In this document: in pieces, positions 50,727 through 58,650 of the stretch | How the letters are laid out: each line of letters begins with the position of its first letter | Numbering within the stretch: position 1 is the stretch's first letter | Assembly: GCA_963710535.1 (NCBI GenBank) | Contig: CAVQAW010000003.1 | Span: 434,001-498,000 of the forward strand | Direction of reading: 5' to 3' | DNA from: Pelagihabitans sp963710535 | GTDB lineage: Bacteria > Bacteroidota > Bacteroidia > Flavobacteriales > Flavobacteriaceae | DNA length: 64,000 bases | Notes under the pieces: generated by a model | The model's input: only the letters and a program-made list of their open reading frames with translations | What the model was told of the DNA's origin: nothing | Databases searched by the model: none | Position numbers and translations under genes: made by a program

Positions 50727-51374
50727 TTAAGGTTTCCCCAATTTCATTTCTTGATAAACTGCAATATCGATCAGCACGAACCAACCCAGAAACAGTAAAA
50801 AAGTGATTTTTTGGATTAGCGCGAGGGTATTCAGGTATTTGCCCGTTTCATAGATGTAGTAATTGATCAAGAAAACGATCAGACTAAAAATGCCGAGCCC
50901 CAACAATCGGGCGTGGCCGGCCTTATAAAGTTCAACGAAGCAACTCACGAATGCAATGACCCCTAAAAAACCCGCGAGGCGAACGATAAGATCATGCCTG
51001 TCCGAGCCAAGCAAAACAAGGACCAGGAGCGAGAGGATTCCGGTCATTTGCATCAGCTTCAGGTTCTTGCTTTTCTTCGGAAATAAACGGGGCAGATAGG
51101 CCCAAAGTACCAAGAGGCCAAAACAAAGGGCAGCAAGTGCAAAACGGGCCGTATATCGTGCCGTATTGAGATCTCCGTTGATGGCATATTCGTCGAGCAG
51201 GTCGCATAGATAATTGTTCCAGAAACTGAATCCTTCTTGTTGGGGTGAAATCCATGAACCCCCTGGATAGCTTAGGGCGGCGAGGACGTAAAAAAGCACG
51301 AACACGCCCATGGCAAAAAGGGGAAATATGGCAAAGAACGTACTCTTGACATGGCTTATTTGTGCTTTCTTCAT
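50727..51374 (-). CDS. Multi-pass membrane protein, DUF998-like
   Basis: 215 residues with six hydrophobic segments (FFAIFPLFAMGVFVLFYVLA, ALAALCFGLLVLWAYL, LMQMTGILSLLVLVLLG, LAGFLGVIAFVSCFV, LGIFSLIVFLINYYIY, ITFLLFLGWFVLIDIAV). After the first helix SYPGGSWISPQQEGFSFWNNYLCDLLD recalls DUF998 proteins. Function unknown. A possible operator (51527) lies about 150 bases upstream, but the promoter geometry is poor. Confidence 0.65.
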   Translation of the reverse strand: MKKAQISHVKSTFFAIFPLFAMGVFVLFYVLAALSYPGGSWISPQQEGFSFWNNYLCDLLDEYAINGDLNTARYTARFALAALCFGLLVLWAYLPRLFPKKSKNLKLMQMTGILSLLVLVLLGSDRHDLIVRLAGFLGVIAFVSCFVELYKAGHARLLGLGIFSLIVFLINYYIYETGKYLNTLALIQKITFLLFLGWFVLIDIAVYQEMKLGKP

Positions 51375-51769
51375 AGGAAGTCCTTAAAACGATCGGTCAT
51401 GGTAAATCAAGGCCATTTGGCCTTAAGTCAAGGTAGGTCCTCGATCAGGTTCAAAAAAACAAGGGTTCAAACCTGTTGGCATCCAAAGATGTTGCTTGAA
51501 TGTCGTGATATTATAATGAAGTTACTATGACGATGGTCAGTAGCGAAGGAAGTATGAAAATAGCCATCATCGAGATGGAAATTGTTTTAATCGCCAGCTT
51601 TTCAGGATCTTATTCGTTTATACTTTTATTCAAAATTAGCTATTCTCTAAAAATACTATGGCATTTTTGGTCAACATCGGCTGCTATTACTGGGAAAAGC
51701 CCGAAGTACTTGTCAAAATTTGCTTGAGCCTCTTGGGGGGGTATTTACCGCACACAAAACTCAGGGCCG
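51375..51769. other. 395-base region without a supportable gene; one orphan palindrome
   Basis: ATGACgatgGTCAG at 51527-51540 matches the regulon operator, but no TAnnTTTG-like element lies 29.5 bases away on either side (reverse: GACATTCA; forward: GCCATCAT). A short open frame at 51527-51727 starts inside the palindrome and looks non-coding. Nothing else is seen. Confidence 0.5.
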
Positions 51770-52156
51770 CTACAGTTGATCGACCATGCGTTTCAGCTTT
51801 TCCGTGACCTGGGTTGCCACTTCCGCTAGGACTTCATTCTCAACAGCCTGCATGGAGGCCATGGGATTCACCGCGGCAACCTCAACAATACCCTGCCTTT
51901 CTTGAACGATGACATTGCAGGGGAGCATGGTCCCTATTTTGTCTTCGGCCTGTAAGGCCTGATAGGCGAAGCCCGGGTTACAAGCGCCCAAAATAACGTA
52001 AGGGTGAAAATCGGCATCCAGTTTCTTCTTGAGGGTTGCTTTGATATCTATTTCCGTTAAGACCCCAAATCCTTCTTTTTTCAAAGCCTCCGTCACCAGA
52101 TGGATCGCTTGTTCAAAAGTATGCTTTGGCAGTTTTTTTTTAAAATAATAGTCCAT
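51770..52156 (-). CDS. DUF302 family protein
   Basis: 128 residues. FEQAIHLVTEALKKEGFGVLTEIDI, YVILGACNPGFAYQAL and IGTMLPCNVIVQE are the DUF302 signature, including the two conserved cysteines in AC-NP and LPC. A small alpha/beta protein of unknown function, often found with metal or stress genes. Follows the sugar kinase by 10 bases in one transcript. Confidence 0.88.
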   Translation of the reverse strand: MDYYFKKKLPKHTFEQAIHLVTEALKKEGFGVLTEIDIKATLKKKLDADFHPYVILGACNPGFAYQALQAEDKIGTMLPCNVIVQERQGIVEVAAVNPMASMQAVENEVLAEVATQVTEKLKRMVDQL

Positions 52157-52166
52157 TTATTCTCAT

Positions 52167-53132
52167 TTAGGTATCCAGTTCAATTTTATGGGGTTTCTTG
52201 GAATGCTCAACAATCCATTCATAGAGCACTTCCACTTCTTTCTTCTTGCAAAGCTGGGTTCCTTCGCTCATCGCGGTGGCAGTTCCACAGGCAACGCCGT
52301 ATTTCGCCATTTCCCCCAAAGATTTTCCTTCGGCCAAAACCTTCACCATTCCTGCCAGCATACTGTCGCCGGCACCGATAGTACTTTTGGCGTGCACGGT
52401 TGGCGCAAGAATATATTCGGTAATGTCTTTGGTGACCAACAATGCCCCCCTTGAACCCAAAGACACTACCAAGATCTCACAGGTGTTTTGATCCAGGAAC
52501 TGTTTGGCCAACGGCAACAAGTTCATCGATGAGATCGACTTTACACCGCAGAGGCCGCTGAGTTCCCCTAAATTCGGTTTTAACAGATAGACGCCTGCGG
52601 CCGCCCCCTTGATCAAAGCTTTCTCGGAAGTGTCGAGTATAAACTTTACTTTTTTGTCCTTGGCCAATGCGGCCACTTCGGCGAAAAAATGGTCGGGCAT
52701 TCCGGGAGACAAGCTTCCGCTGGCCACGAGAAAGTCACCGGCGACCAATAATGCTTCCAGATGATCCAAACACTGTTTCCATTCGCTTTCCCTGACCTCA
52801 GGTCCGGGCATTCCAAAGCGATACTGCAGTTCGTTGGTGGAATCTGTCACCGCCAAATTCTCCCTGGTCCAACCTGAAATGGGCACGATCTGTTGCATGA
52901 TATCCGCTTCGTCGAGCATGTTTTTCAAATGTTCCCCAGTGGCTCCTCCGGAAAGATACATGCAGAGGGAGTTGCCGCCTAGTTCCCTGATGACCCGGGA
53001 TATATTGACCCCGCCCCCTCCGGCCTCAAAAACAGGCGGTTCACACCGCAGTTTGCTATGGGGCCTTATGCCCGCCACGGAAGTACTCTTGTCGATTGCG
53101 GGGTTTACGGTAAGCGTAATGATTTTCTTCAT
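52167..53132 (-). CDS. pfkB: PfkB-family hexose-phosphate kinase (1-phosphofructokinase/Pfk-2 type)
   Basis: 321 residues. TVNPAIDKSTSV near the N terminus is typical of FruK/PfkB/LacC; GGGGVNISRVIRELGG and the anion hole/catalytic GAGDSMLAGMVKV are intact. It phosphorylates fructose 6-phosphate or fructose 1-phosphate. In the regulon it would boost glycolytic flux together with glucokinase and lactate dehydrogenase. Transcribed from the shared operator 16. Confidence 0.88.
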   Translation of the reverse strand: MKKIITLTVNPAIDKSTSVAGIRPHSKLRCEPPVFEAGGGGVNISRVIRELGGNSLCMYLSGGATGEHLKNMLDEADIMQQIVPISGWTRENLAVTDSTNELQYRFGMPGPEVRESEWKQCLDHLEALLVAGDFLVASGSLSPGMPDHFFAEVAALAKDKKVKFILDTSEKALIKGAAAGVYLLKPNLGELSGLCGVKSISSMNLLPLAKQFLDQNTCEILVVSLGSRGALLVTKDITEYILAPTVHAKSTIGAGDSMLAGMVKVLAEGKSLGEMAKYGVACGTATAMSEGTQLCKKKEVEVLYEWIVEHSKKPHKIELDT

Positions 53133-53154
53133 GGTATTCCATTTATTCCTATTT

Positions 53155-53228
53155 CAAAAATAGCGGTAAGCCTTGGCCAATCATATGATAATTATCATTG
53201 TTGTACACACGGTTCAAAGGTATTTTCG
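53155..53228. promoter_or_regulatory. Operator 16, shared by pfkB-DUF302 (reverse) and M50 protease - Crp regulator (forward)
   Basis: Perfect palindrome ATGATaattATCAT at 53185-53198. Reverse TATTTTTG (53162-53155) and forward TATTTTCG (53221-53228) each begin 29.5 bases from the centre. The forward unit encodes the sulfur-region Crp protein. Confidence 0.8.
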
Positions 53229-53246
53229 TGACCAAGAATCGATATT

Positions 53247-54332
53247 ATGAAGGGCGTATTAAGACTCGGCAGTGTTTCCGGAATCAAGATCGAAGTCCAT
53301 TGGACTTTTACACTATTATTGGTATGGGTAGTTTTTTTGGATATACAACGCGGTGGAACTCCACAGACCGCAATTTTTAACATGGCCCTGATTTTGGTCC
53401 TCTTCGCTTGTGTGGTGCTGCATGAGTTGGGACATGCCCTCACCGCCAAAAGATTCGATATCAAAACCCGGAAAATAACGCTCTTGCCCATCGGAGGTGT
53501 GGCCTCCTTGGAAAAGATGCCCGATAAACCGGGCCAAGAACTTCTGGTAGCATTGGCGGGACCGGCCGTCAATGTGGTTATTGCCATCCTGCTTTCCTTC
53601 ATAATCCCGCTACGGAGCTATTTTAACTTTGATAATGTGGTCATCGATGAGATGCTGTTTCAACCCAGTGTACAAAACTTTTTATTTTACCTGTTCATTG
53701 CGAATGTGATGTTGGTGGTCTTCAACATGATCCCTGCCTTTCCCATGGATGGCGGCCGGGTGCTACGGGCACTCCTTTCGTACAATCTGGGTCGGGTCAA
53801 GGCCACTGCGGTAGCAGCAACCTTGGGCCAGGCCATGGCGCTCATATTCTTTGTGCTGGGTCTCTTGTTCAATCCTTTTTTAGTGCTCATTGCTTTTTTT
53901 ATTTTTTTCGGCGCCTATGGGGAAAACCAGATGGTGAAACAGGCCTCCATTCTGGAGGGCCACCTGGCCAGCGAGGCCATGTTGACCCATATAACCCTGC
54001 TGGCCCCTGAAAATACGGTGCAGGAAGTGGTGGATATTCTGCTGGCAGGTACCGAAAAAGATTTTGTGGTGGTCAAGAACGATGAAATCGTGGGGTTGGT
54101 ATTTCAAAAGGATATCATCAAAAATGCGGGCAATCCTGCCCTATTGGTTCGCGAAATCATGCAGAAAGACTTTAAGACCGTCGATACCTCTACCGAGATC
54201 GTCAAAGTGATGGAATTGATCGGAAAGGAAAAACACAGTTTTATCCCGGTCACTTCCGGCAATAAACTGATGGGTGCCATCGATATGGTAAACATCAGTG
54301 AATTTATCCTATTGAAGACCTCAGGCACTTAA
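53247..54332 (+). CDS. Site-2-type intramembrane metalloprotease with CBS domains
   Basis: 361 residues. M50 active site H59-E-L-G-H63 (LHELGHALTAKRF) and the third ligand in NMIPAFPMDGG (D168); about six membrane helices up to residue 235. The C-terminal 115 residues are a pair of CBS motifs (TLLAPENTVQEVVDILLAG, DFKTVDTSTEIVKVMELIG), which sense adenine nucleotides in other proteins. It probably cleaves a membrane substrate depending on energy state. The Crp gene follows after 3 bases. Confidence 0.9.
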   Translation: MKGVLRLGSVSGIKIEVHWTFTLLLVWVVFLDIQRGGTPQTAIFNMALILVLFACVVLHELGHALTAKRFDIKTRKITLLPIGGVASLEKMPDKPGQELLVALAGPAVNVVIAILLSFIIPLRSYFNFDNVVIDEMLFQPSVQNFLFYLFIANVMLVVFNMIPAFPMDGGRVLRALLSYNLGRVKATAVAATLGQAMALIFFVLGLLFNPFLVLIAFFIFFGAYGENQMVKQASILEGHLASEAMLTHITLLAPENTVQEVVDILLAGTEKDFVVVKNDEIVGLVFQKDIIKNAGNPALLVREIMQKDFKTVDTSTEIVKVMELIGKEKHSFIPVTSGNKLMGAIDMVNISEFILLKTSGT

Positions 54333-54335
54333 ACC

Positions 54336-54968
54336 ATGATCAAAGAACTGACCGAACGTTATGGAGGCTTATTCGAGGGGGGGCTGCTGGAGGAAATCAG
54401 CCATGTTGGCCTCTTGAAGGAAATTCCAGAGGGGTCTACCTTGATGGAAATCGGGGAATATATCAAATCGATGCCTTTGCTGTTATCGGGCGTGATCAAA
54501 ATACTTCGCGAAGATGACCAAGGAGACGAATTGCTGCTTTATTTCCTCGAAAATGGCGATACCTGTGCCATGACCCTTACCTGCTGCCTGGGACATACAA
54601 AAAGTGAAATCAGGGCCATTGCTGAAACCGATGTTGCATTGATCATGGTGCCGGTTCAAAAAATGGAAGAATGGTTGACGAACTATAAAAGTTGGCGCAA
54701 CTTTGTGCTGCAGAGCTACCATAACCGCCTCAATGAAATGCTGGAAACGGTCGACAGTATCGCCTTCCTGAAAATGGACGAACGCTTATTGAAATACCTG
54801 AGCAAAAAAGCCAAGGTCAACAGAGACCACATCATCCACAGTACGCATCAAGAGATTGCCTACGAACTGCACACCTCACGTGTGGTCATTTCCCGCCTGC
54901 TCAAAAAACTGGAAAACATGGGCAAGATAGCGCTCAACCGAAACCACATCACCATACTGGATCTTTGA
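54336..54968 (+). CDS. Crp/Fnr-family transcription regulator, probable sulfur-oxidation activator
   Basis: 210 residues. cNMP-like domain 15-130 and a winged helix with recognition segment S181-R-V-V-I-S-R187. R182-V and R187 mirror the STRVTVTR helix of cyanobacterial NtcA. Cysteines 77, 83 and 84 (DTCAMTLTCCLG) form a cluster on the sensor domain that could respond to thiol or persulfide. It lies directly upstream of the sulfur genes, whose promoters carry GTA-N8-TAC, the site known for NtcA. Co-transcribed with the M50 protease from operator 16. Confidence 0.88.
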   Translation: MIKELTERYGGLFEGGLLEEISHVGLLKEIPEGSTLMEIGEYIKSMPLLLSGVIKILREDDQGDELLLYFLENGDTCAMTLTCCLGHTKSEIRAIAETDVALIMVPVQKMEEWLTNYKSWRNFVLQSYHNRLNEMLETVDSIAFLKMDERLLKYLSKKAKVNRDHIIHSTHQEIAYELHTSRVVISRLLKKLENMGKIALNRNHITILDL

Positions 54969-54975
54969 TCGCTCT

Positions 54976-55019
54976 GTAACATAGGTTACTGCCGTTGCGT
55001 TCAATGCCCCCTACATTTG
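54976..55019 (+). promoter_or_regulatory. Sulfur operator S1 and promoter, tauE gene
   Basis: GTAACatagGTTAC at 54976-54989 and perfect TACATTTG at 55012-55019, 29.5 bases from the palindrome centre, 8 bases after the Crp gene stop. Confidence 0.8.
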
Positions 55020-55038
55020 CCCCAAAACAATACCATTT

Positions 55039-55839
55039 ATGGAATTTTTGGAAATATTGGGCTATATCGGGGCCTTGCTGATAGGGGTAGTATTGGGTTT
55101 GATCGGTGGCGGAGGCTCCATCCTTACGGTTCCCGTTTTTGTTTACCTTTTATACATCAACCCTGTTGTGGCCACGGCCTATTCCCTTTTCGTGGTGGGG
55201 GTCTCCTCGCTGGTCGGGGCGATTCAAAATATCAGAAAGGGATTGGTCGACTTTAAGACGGCCATCGTTTTTGCCATTCCCGCATTTATCGCCGTGTACG
55301 CCACCAGAAAATACATGGTGCCCGCCATTCCCGATGAACTGTTTACGGTAGGCGGATTCTTGGTGACCAAGGACATCGGTATCATGGTATTCTTTGCCCT
55401 GATCATGCTCTTGGCCTCCTATTCCATGATCAAAGGCAAGTGCAAAAACTGCGATAATGAGAATGCGGTGGTCGTATACAATTTTCCCTTGATCGTACTC
55501 GAAGGATTTGTAGTGGGCGTCATTACCGGTATCGTGGGTGCTGGGGGCGGTTTCCTGATCATTCCCGCCCTGGTGATGCTGGCCAAACTCCCCATGAAAA
55601 AAGCGGTCGCCACTTCCCTGCTGATCATCGCGATCAAGTCTCTGATCGGTTTTATCGGTGATGTGGAAAACCTCGACATCGACTGGGCATTTCTGTTTCG
55701 ATTCACGTCGCTCTCGGTGGTAGGCATATTCTTGGGCGTTTGGCTCAATAAGTTTATCGATGGCAACCGGCTTAAAAAATCTTTTGGATGGTTCGTATTG
55801 CTCATGGGGATTTACATTTTGTTCAAAGAACTATTCTAA
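55039..55839 (+). CDS. TauE/SafE-family sulfite exporter
   Basis: 266 residues with about eight membrane helices and two inverted repeats. The glycine-rich signatures are GVVLGLIGGGGSILTVPVFVY in the first half (20-40) and GVITGIVGAGGGFLIIPALV in the second. The loop CKNCDNENA carries a CxxC between the halves. Family members export sulfite or sulfonate-derived anions. Placed between the Crp regulator and the persulfide dioxygenase, sulfite export fits. Confidence 0.9.
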   Translation: MEFLEILGYIGALLIGVVLGLIGGGGSILTVPVFVYLLYINPVVATAYSLFVVGVSSLVGAIQNIRKGLVDFKTAIVFAIPAFIAVYATRKYMVPAIPDELFTVGGFLVTKDIGIMVFFALIMLLASYSMIKGKCKNCDNENAVVVYNFPLIVLEGFVVGVITGIVGAGGGFLIIPALVMLAKLPMKKAVATSLLIIAIKSLIGFIGDVENLDIDWAFLFRFTSLSVVGIFLGVWLNKFIDGNRLKKSFGWFVLLMGIYILFKELF

Positions 55840-55892
55840 ATTCTAAAAACTGATCTTCATCATGCGCTTGACCATGATAAACTTCGACTTTT

Positions 55893-55936
55893 GTAACCAA
55901 TGTTACTGTACAGGTTTTTAACCGTCCTTACATTTA
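55893..55936 (+). promoter_or_regulatory. Sulfur operator S2 and promoter, persulfide dioxygenase operon
   Basis: GTAACcaatGTTAC at 55893-55906 and TACATTTA at 55929-55936, spacing 29.5. Leader about 22 bases to the ATG at 55963. Confidence 0.8.
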
Positions 55937-55962
55937 TCCTATAAATCAAAAATTATAATCCA

Positions 55963-57378
55963 ATGAAAATAGAACAGATATACACCGGATGTTTGGCCCA
56001 TGCGGCCTATTATTTGGAAAGCAAAGGAGAAGCAGCCATATTTGACCCCCTTAGAGAGGTGCAGCCCTATATCGATAGGGCCAAGAAAGATAAGGCCAAG
56101 ATAAAATATGTTTTTGAAACCCATTTTCATGCCGACTTTGTCAGTGGCCATCTCGACCTGCAGAAAAAAACGGGAGCCCAAATCGTATTCGGGCCTACCG
56201 CGAAGCCAGGATATGAAGCTTTGGTCGCCAAAGACAACCAAATTTTTAAAGTGGGCGACTATCAGGTCAAGGTATTGCATACCCCGGGTCACACCATGGA
56301 GAGCACCACTTACCTGTTGATTGATGAAAAGGGCAAAGAACATGGCATCATTACCGGTGATACCCTATTTATCGGGGACGTGGGAAGACCCGATTTGGCA
56401 CAACACGTAGTGTCGGAACTTACCGAGGAAAAATTGGCCGCTCATTTATACGATTCCCTGAGAAACAAAATAATGCCCTTGTCTGATGACCTTATCGTAT
56501 ATCCCAACCATGGCGCAGGATCTGCCTGTGGCAAGAAAATGAGCAAGGAAACCTCCGATACCCTGGGCCATCAAAAGAAAACGAACTATGCCCTTAGACC
56601 AGATATGACCAAAGAAGAGTTCATCAAAGAACTTTTGACCGGTTTGACCGCACCTCCGGGATATTTTCCGCAGAACGTGCTGATGAACATCAAGGGTTAC
56701 GAAAGTCTTGATACGGTGATGGAGCGTGGCGAAAAACCTTTATCGCCCGAGGCATTCGAGGCGGTGGCCAATGAAACCGATGCATTGATGTTGGATACCC
56801 GGGATGCCGAGGACTTTGCCAAAGGCTTTGTCCCCAACAGTGTCAACATCGGGCTCGAGGGCAGTTTCGCCCAATGGGTAGGGGAAATGATCCCTGATGT
56901 GAAACAGCCCATCCTGTTGATCACTTATCCGGGCAAGGAGGAAGAGGCCATCACCCGTTTATCGAGGGTGGGTTACGACCGAACCGTAGGATTTTTAGAG
57001 GGCGGTTTCGAAAGTTGGAAAAAAGCCAAGAAACCCTTTGAAAACGTGGATAGGATCACGCCCGAGGCTTTTGGAAAGAAATACAAAACCAATGACGTTT
57101 TGGTCATTGACGTTAGAAAAAAGAGCGAGTTCGATTCGGAGCACGTCATCGGTGCCATCAATGTGCCCTTGAATGAGATCAACCAGCATTTATCGCAATT
57201 CCCAAAAGACAAACCTTTCGTATTGCATTGTGCAGGGGGGTATCGCAGCATGGTTGCCGCGTCGATCCTCAAGCAAAGGGGCTGGGAAGATTTTGTGGAT
57301 GTGATCGGCGGATTCGACGCGTTAAAGAAAACAGATATCAAAAAATCAAAATATGTGGAGCCTACTACCATGTTGTAG
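55963..57378 (+). CDS. Persulfide dioxygenase-like MBL protein with two rhodanese domains
   Basis: 471 residues. The ETHE1-type metallo-beta-lactamase domain (1-240) has THFHADFVSGHLDL, HTPGHTMES and GDTLFIGDVGRPDLA. Rhodanese domain 1 (about 260-360) has lost the active cysteine (ILLITYPGKEEEA); rhodanese domain 2 (about 370-460) keeps it in FVLHCAGGYRSMVAA. It should oxidise glutathione or low-molecular-weight persulfide to sulfite with oxygen. First gene of the S2 operon with the peroxiredoxin 32 bases downstream. Confidence 0.9.
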   Translation: MKIEQIYTGCLAHAAYYLESKGEAAIFDPLREVQPYIDRAKKDKAKIKYVFETHFHADFVSGHLDLQKKTGAQIVFGPTAKPGYEALVAKDNQIFKVGDYQVKVLHTPGHTMESTTYLLIDEKGKEHGIITGDTLFIGDVGRPDLAQHVVSELTEEKLAAHLYDSLRNKIMPLSDDLIVYPNHGAGSACGKKMSKETSDTLGHQKKTNYALRPDMTKEEFIKELLTGLTAPPGYFPQNVLMNIKGYESLDTVMERGEKPLSPEAFEAVANETDALMLDTRDAEDFAKGFVPNSVNIGLEGSFAQWVGEMIPDVKQPILLITYPGKEEEAITRLSRVGYDRTVGFLEGGFESWKKAKKPFENVDRITPEAFGKKYKTNDVLVIDVRKKSEFDSEHVIGAINVPLNEINQHLSQFPKDKPFVLHCAGGYRSMVAASILKQRGWEDFVDVIGGFDALKKTDIKKSKYVEPTTML

Positions 57379-57410
57379 TCGGAACCCATTCAATAAATGC
57401 AAAAATAATT

Positions 57411-58076
57411 ATGGAAACAACAGAAACAACATACGGACCTATGCCCAGAATCGGGGATCAGGCGCCCGATTTTGAAGCCGTCACCACCAAAGGAAAAATT
57501 AAATTCTCTGATTTTGCCAAGGACAAATGGATAGTGCTCTTTTCACATCCCGCAGACTTTACCCCGGTGTGCACCACCGAAATGAGCGGCTTCGCTACCC
57601 GAAAGAAAGAATTCGACCTCCTCAACACCGAATTGTTGGGATTGAGCATCGACAGCGTCCACGCCCATTTGGGCTGGGTCAACAATGTGAGGGAAAAAAC
57701 GGGCGTCTATTTCGATTTTCCCATCATTGCCGATATCGATATGAAGGTATCCAAGCTATATGGCATGCTACAACCCAATGAAAGCGAAACGGCAGCGGTT
57801 AGGGCGGTGTTTTTCATCGATCCGAAAAAGAAAATTCGGTTGATCATGTATTATCCGCTGAACGTGGGCCGTAACATGGACGAGATATTACGGGCATTGG
57901 ATGCCCTGCAAACCTCCGATACCTATAAGGTGGCCATGCCCCTTGATTGGAAAAGGGGTGCCAAGGTCATCGTACCGCCACCAAAAACATTGGAGGAGAT
58001 GGATGCCAGGCTTAAAGATAAATCATTGGACATGGTAGATTTCTACCTGGCCAAAAAAGAATTGGAATATCATTGA
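57411..58076 (+). CDS. Peroxiredoxin, Prx6/1-Cys type
   Basis: 221 residues from ATG 57411. The peroxidatic cysteine lies in SHPADFTPVCTTEMSGFATR (about residue 51), with the Prx6-type long C-terminal domain (GAKVIVPPPKTLEEMDARL). Reduces H2O2 or organic peroxides; in a sulfide operon it may also remove hydropersulfides. The open frame extends back to 57228 inside the preceding gene, but the family start MPRIGDQAPDF and the spacing support 57411. Confidence 0.92.
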   Translation: METTETTYGPMPRIGDQAPDFEAVTTKGKIKFSDFAKDKWIVLFSHPADFTPVCTTEMSGFATRKKEFDLLNTELLGLSIDSVHAHLGWVNNVREKTGVYFDFPIIADIDMKVSKLYGMLQPNESETAAVRAVFFIDPKKKIRLIMYYPLNVGRNMDEILRALDALQTSDTYKVAMPLDWKRGAKVIVPPPKTLEEMDARLKDKSLDMVDFYLAKKELEYH

Positions 58077-58104
58077 TTAATTGGTTTTGTTAGGTTGGTT
58101 GTTT

Positions 58105-58139
58105 AGGGAAACGGTTATCGTAATAGGTGCCGTTTCCCT
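58105..58139 (+). terminator. Hairpin between peroxiredoxin and rhodanese genes
   Basis: A 10-bp perfect stem AGGGAAACGG/CCGTTTCCCT with a 15-base loop. No run of T follows, so it may attenuate or stabilise the message rather than end it. Confidence 0.4.
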
Positions 58140-58174
58140 TCTATTACCGCCAAAGAACCTCAATACAGGATTAT

Positions 58175-58546
58175 ATGTCGTTTTTCAGTAACTTATTCGG
58201 AACAAAACAAGCACCATCGGATAAAATCAAAATATTGGATTCCATGGCTTATGCGACCGCGGTTTCCGGGAAAAAAGTGCAACTTGTGGATGTTCGCACG
58301 GCCCGGGAGTATCGCAGTGGCCATATCAAAAATGCCCTCAACATCGATTTTTTCGATGCCCCAAATTTTAGTAAATCCTTTGGGAAATTAGACAAGAAAA
58401 AACCGATCTACATTTATTGCCGGTCGGGATCTAGGAGCAAAAATGCCGCAAGGAAATTGTTGGCAATGGGGTTTTCGGAAATTTATGACCTAAAGGGAGG
58501 ATACCAAAGATGGAACAACGAATCGGCCTTGGCGGGACGAATGTAA
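58175..58546 (+). CDS. Single-domain rhodanese (sulfurtransferase)
   Basis: 123 residues from ATG 58175. VQLVDVRTAREYRSGHIKNALN and YIYCRSGSRSKNAARKLLAMG with the catalytic cysteine in CRSGSRS. It moves sulfane sulfur between persulfide carriers and acceptors. Start chosen because the earlier ATG at 58127 lies in the hairpin loop region. Confidence 0.9.
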   Translation: MSFFSNLFGTKQAPSDKIKILDSMAYATAVSGKKVQLVDVRTAREYRSGHIKNALNIDFFDAPNFSKSFGKLDKKKPIYIYCRSGSRSKNAARKLLAMGFSEIYDLKGGYQRWNNESALAGRM

Positions 58547-58650
58547 TTTTCCACCTTTGCCGATGTACCGACTTCAAAGGGTTTGGAGAACACTAGGGTA
58601 GTCCTGAGTCGATACTGTGGTCATGGTACCCTATCAAAAATCTATAAGTT

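Noticed and set aside
51527..51727. 66-residue forward open frame
   Set aside because: It starts inside a palindrome, has no RBS, and its composition is not protein-like.
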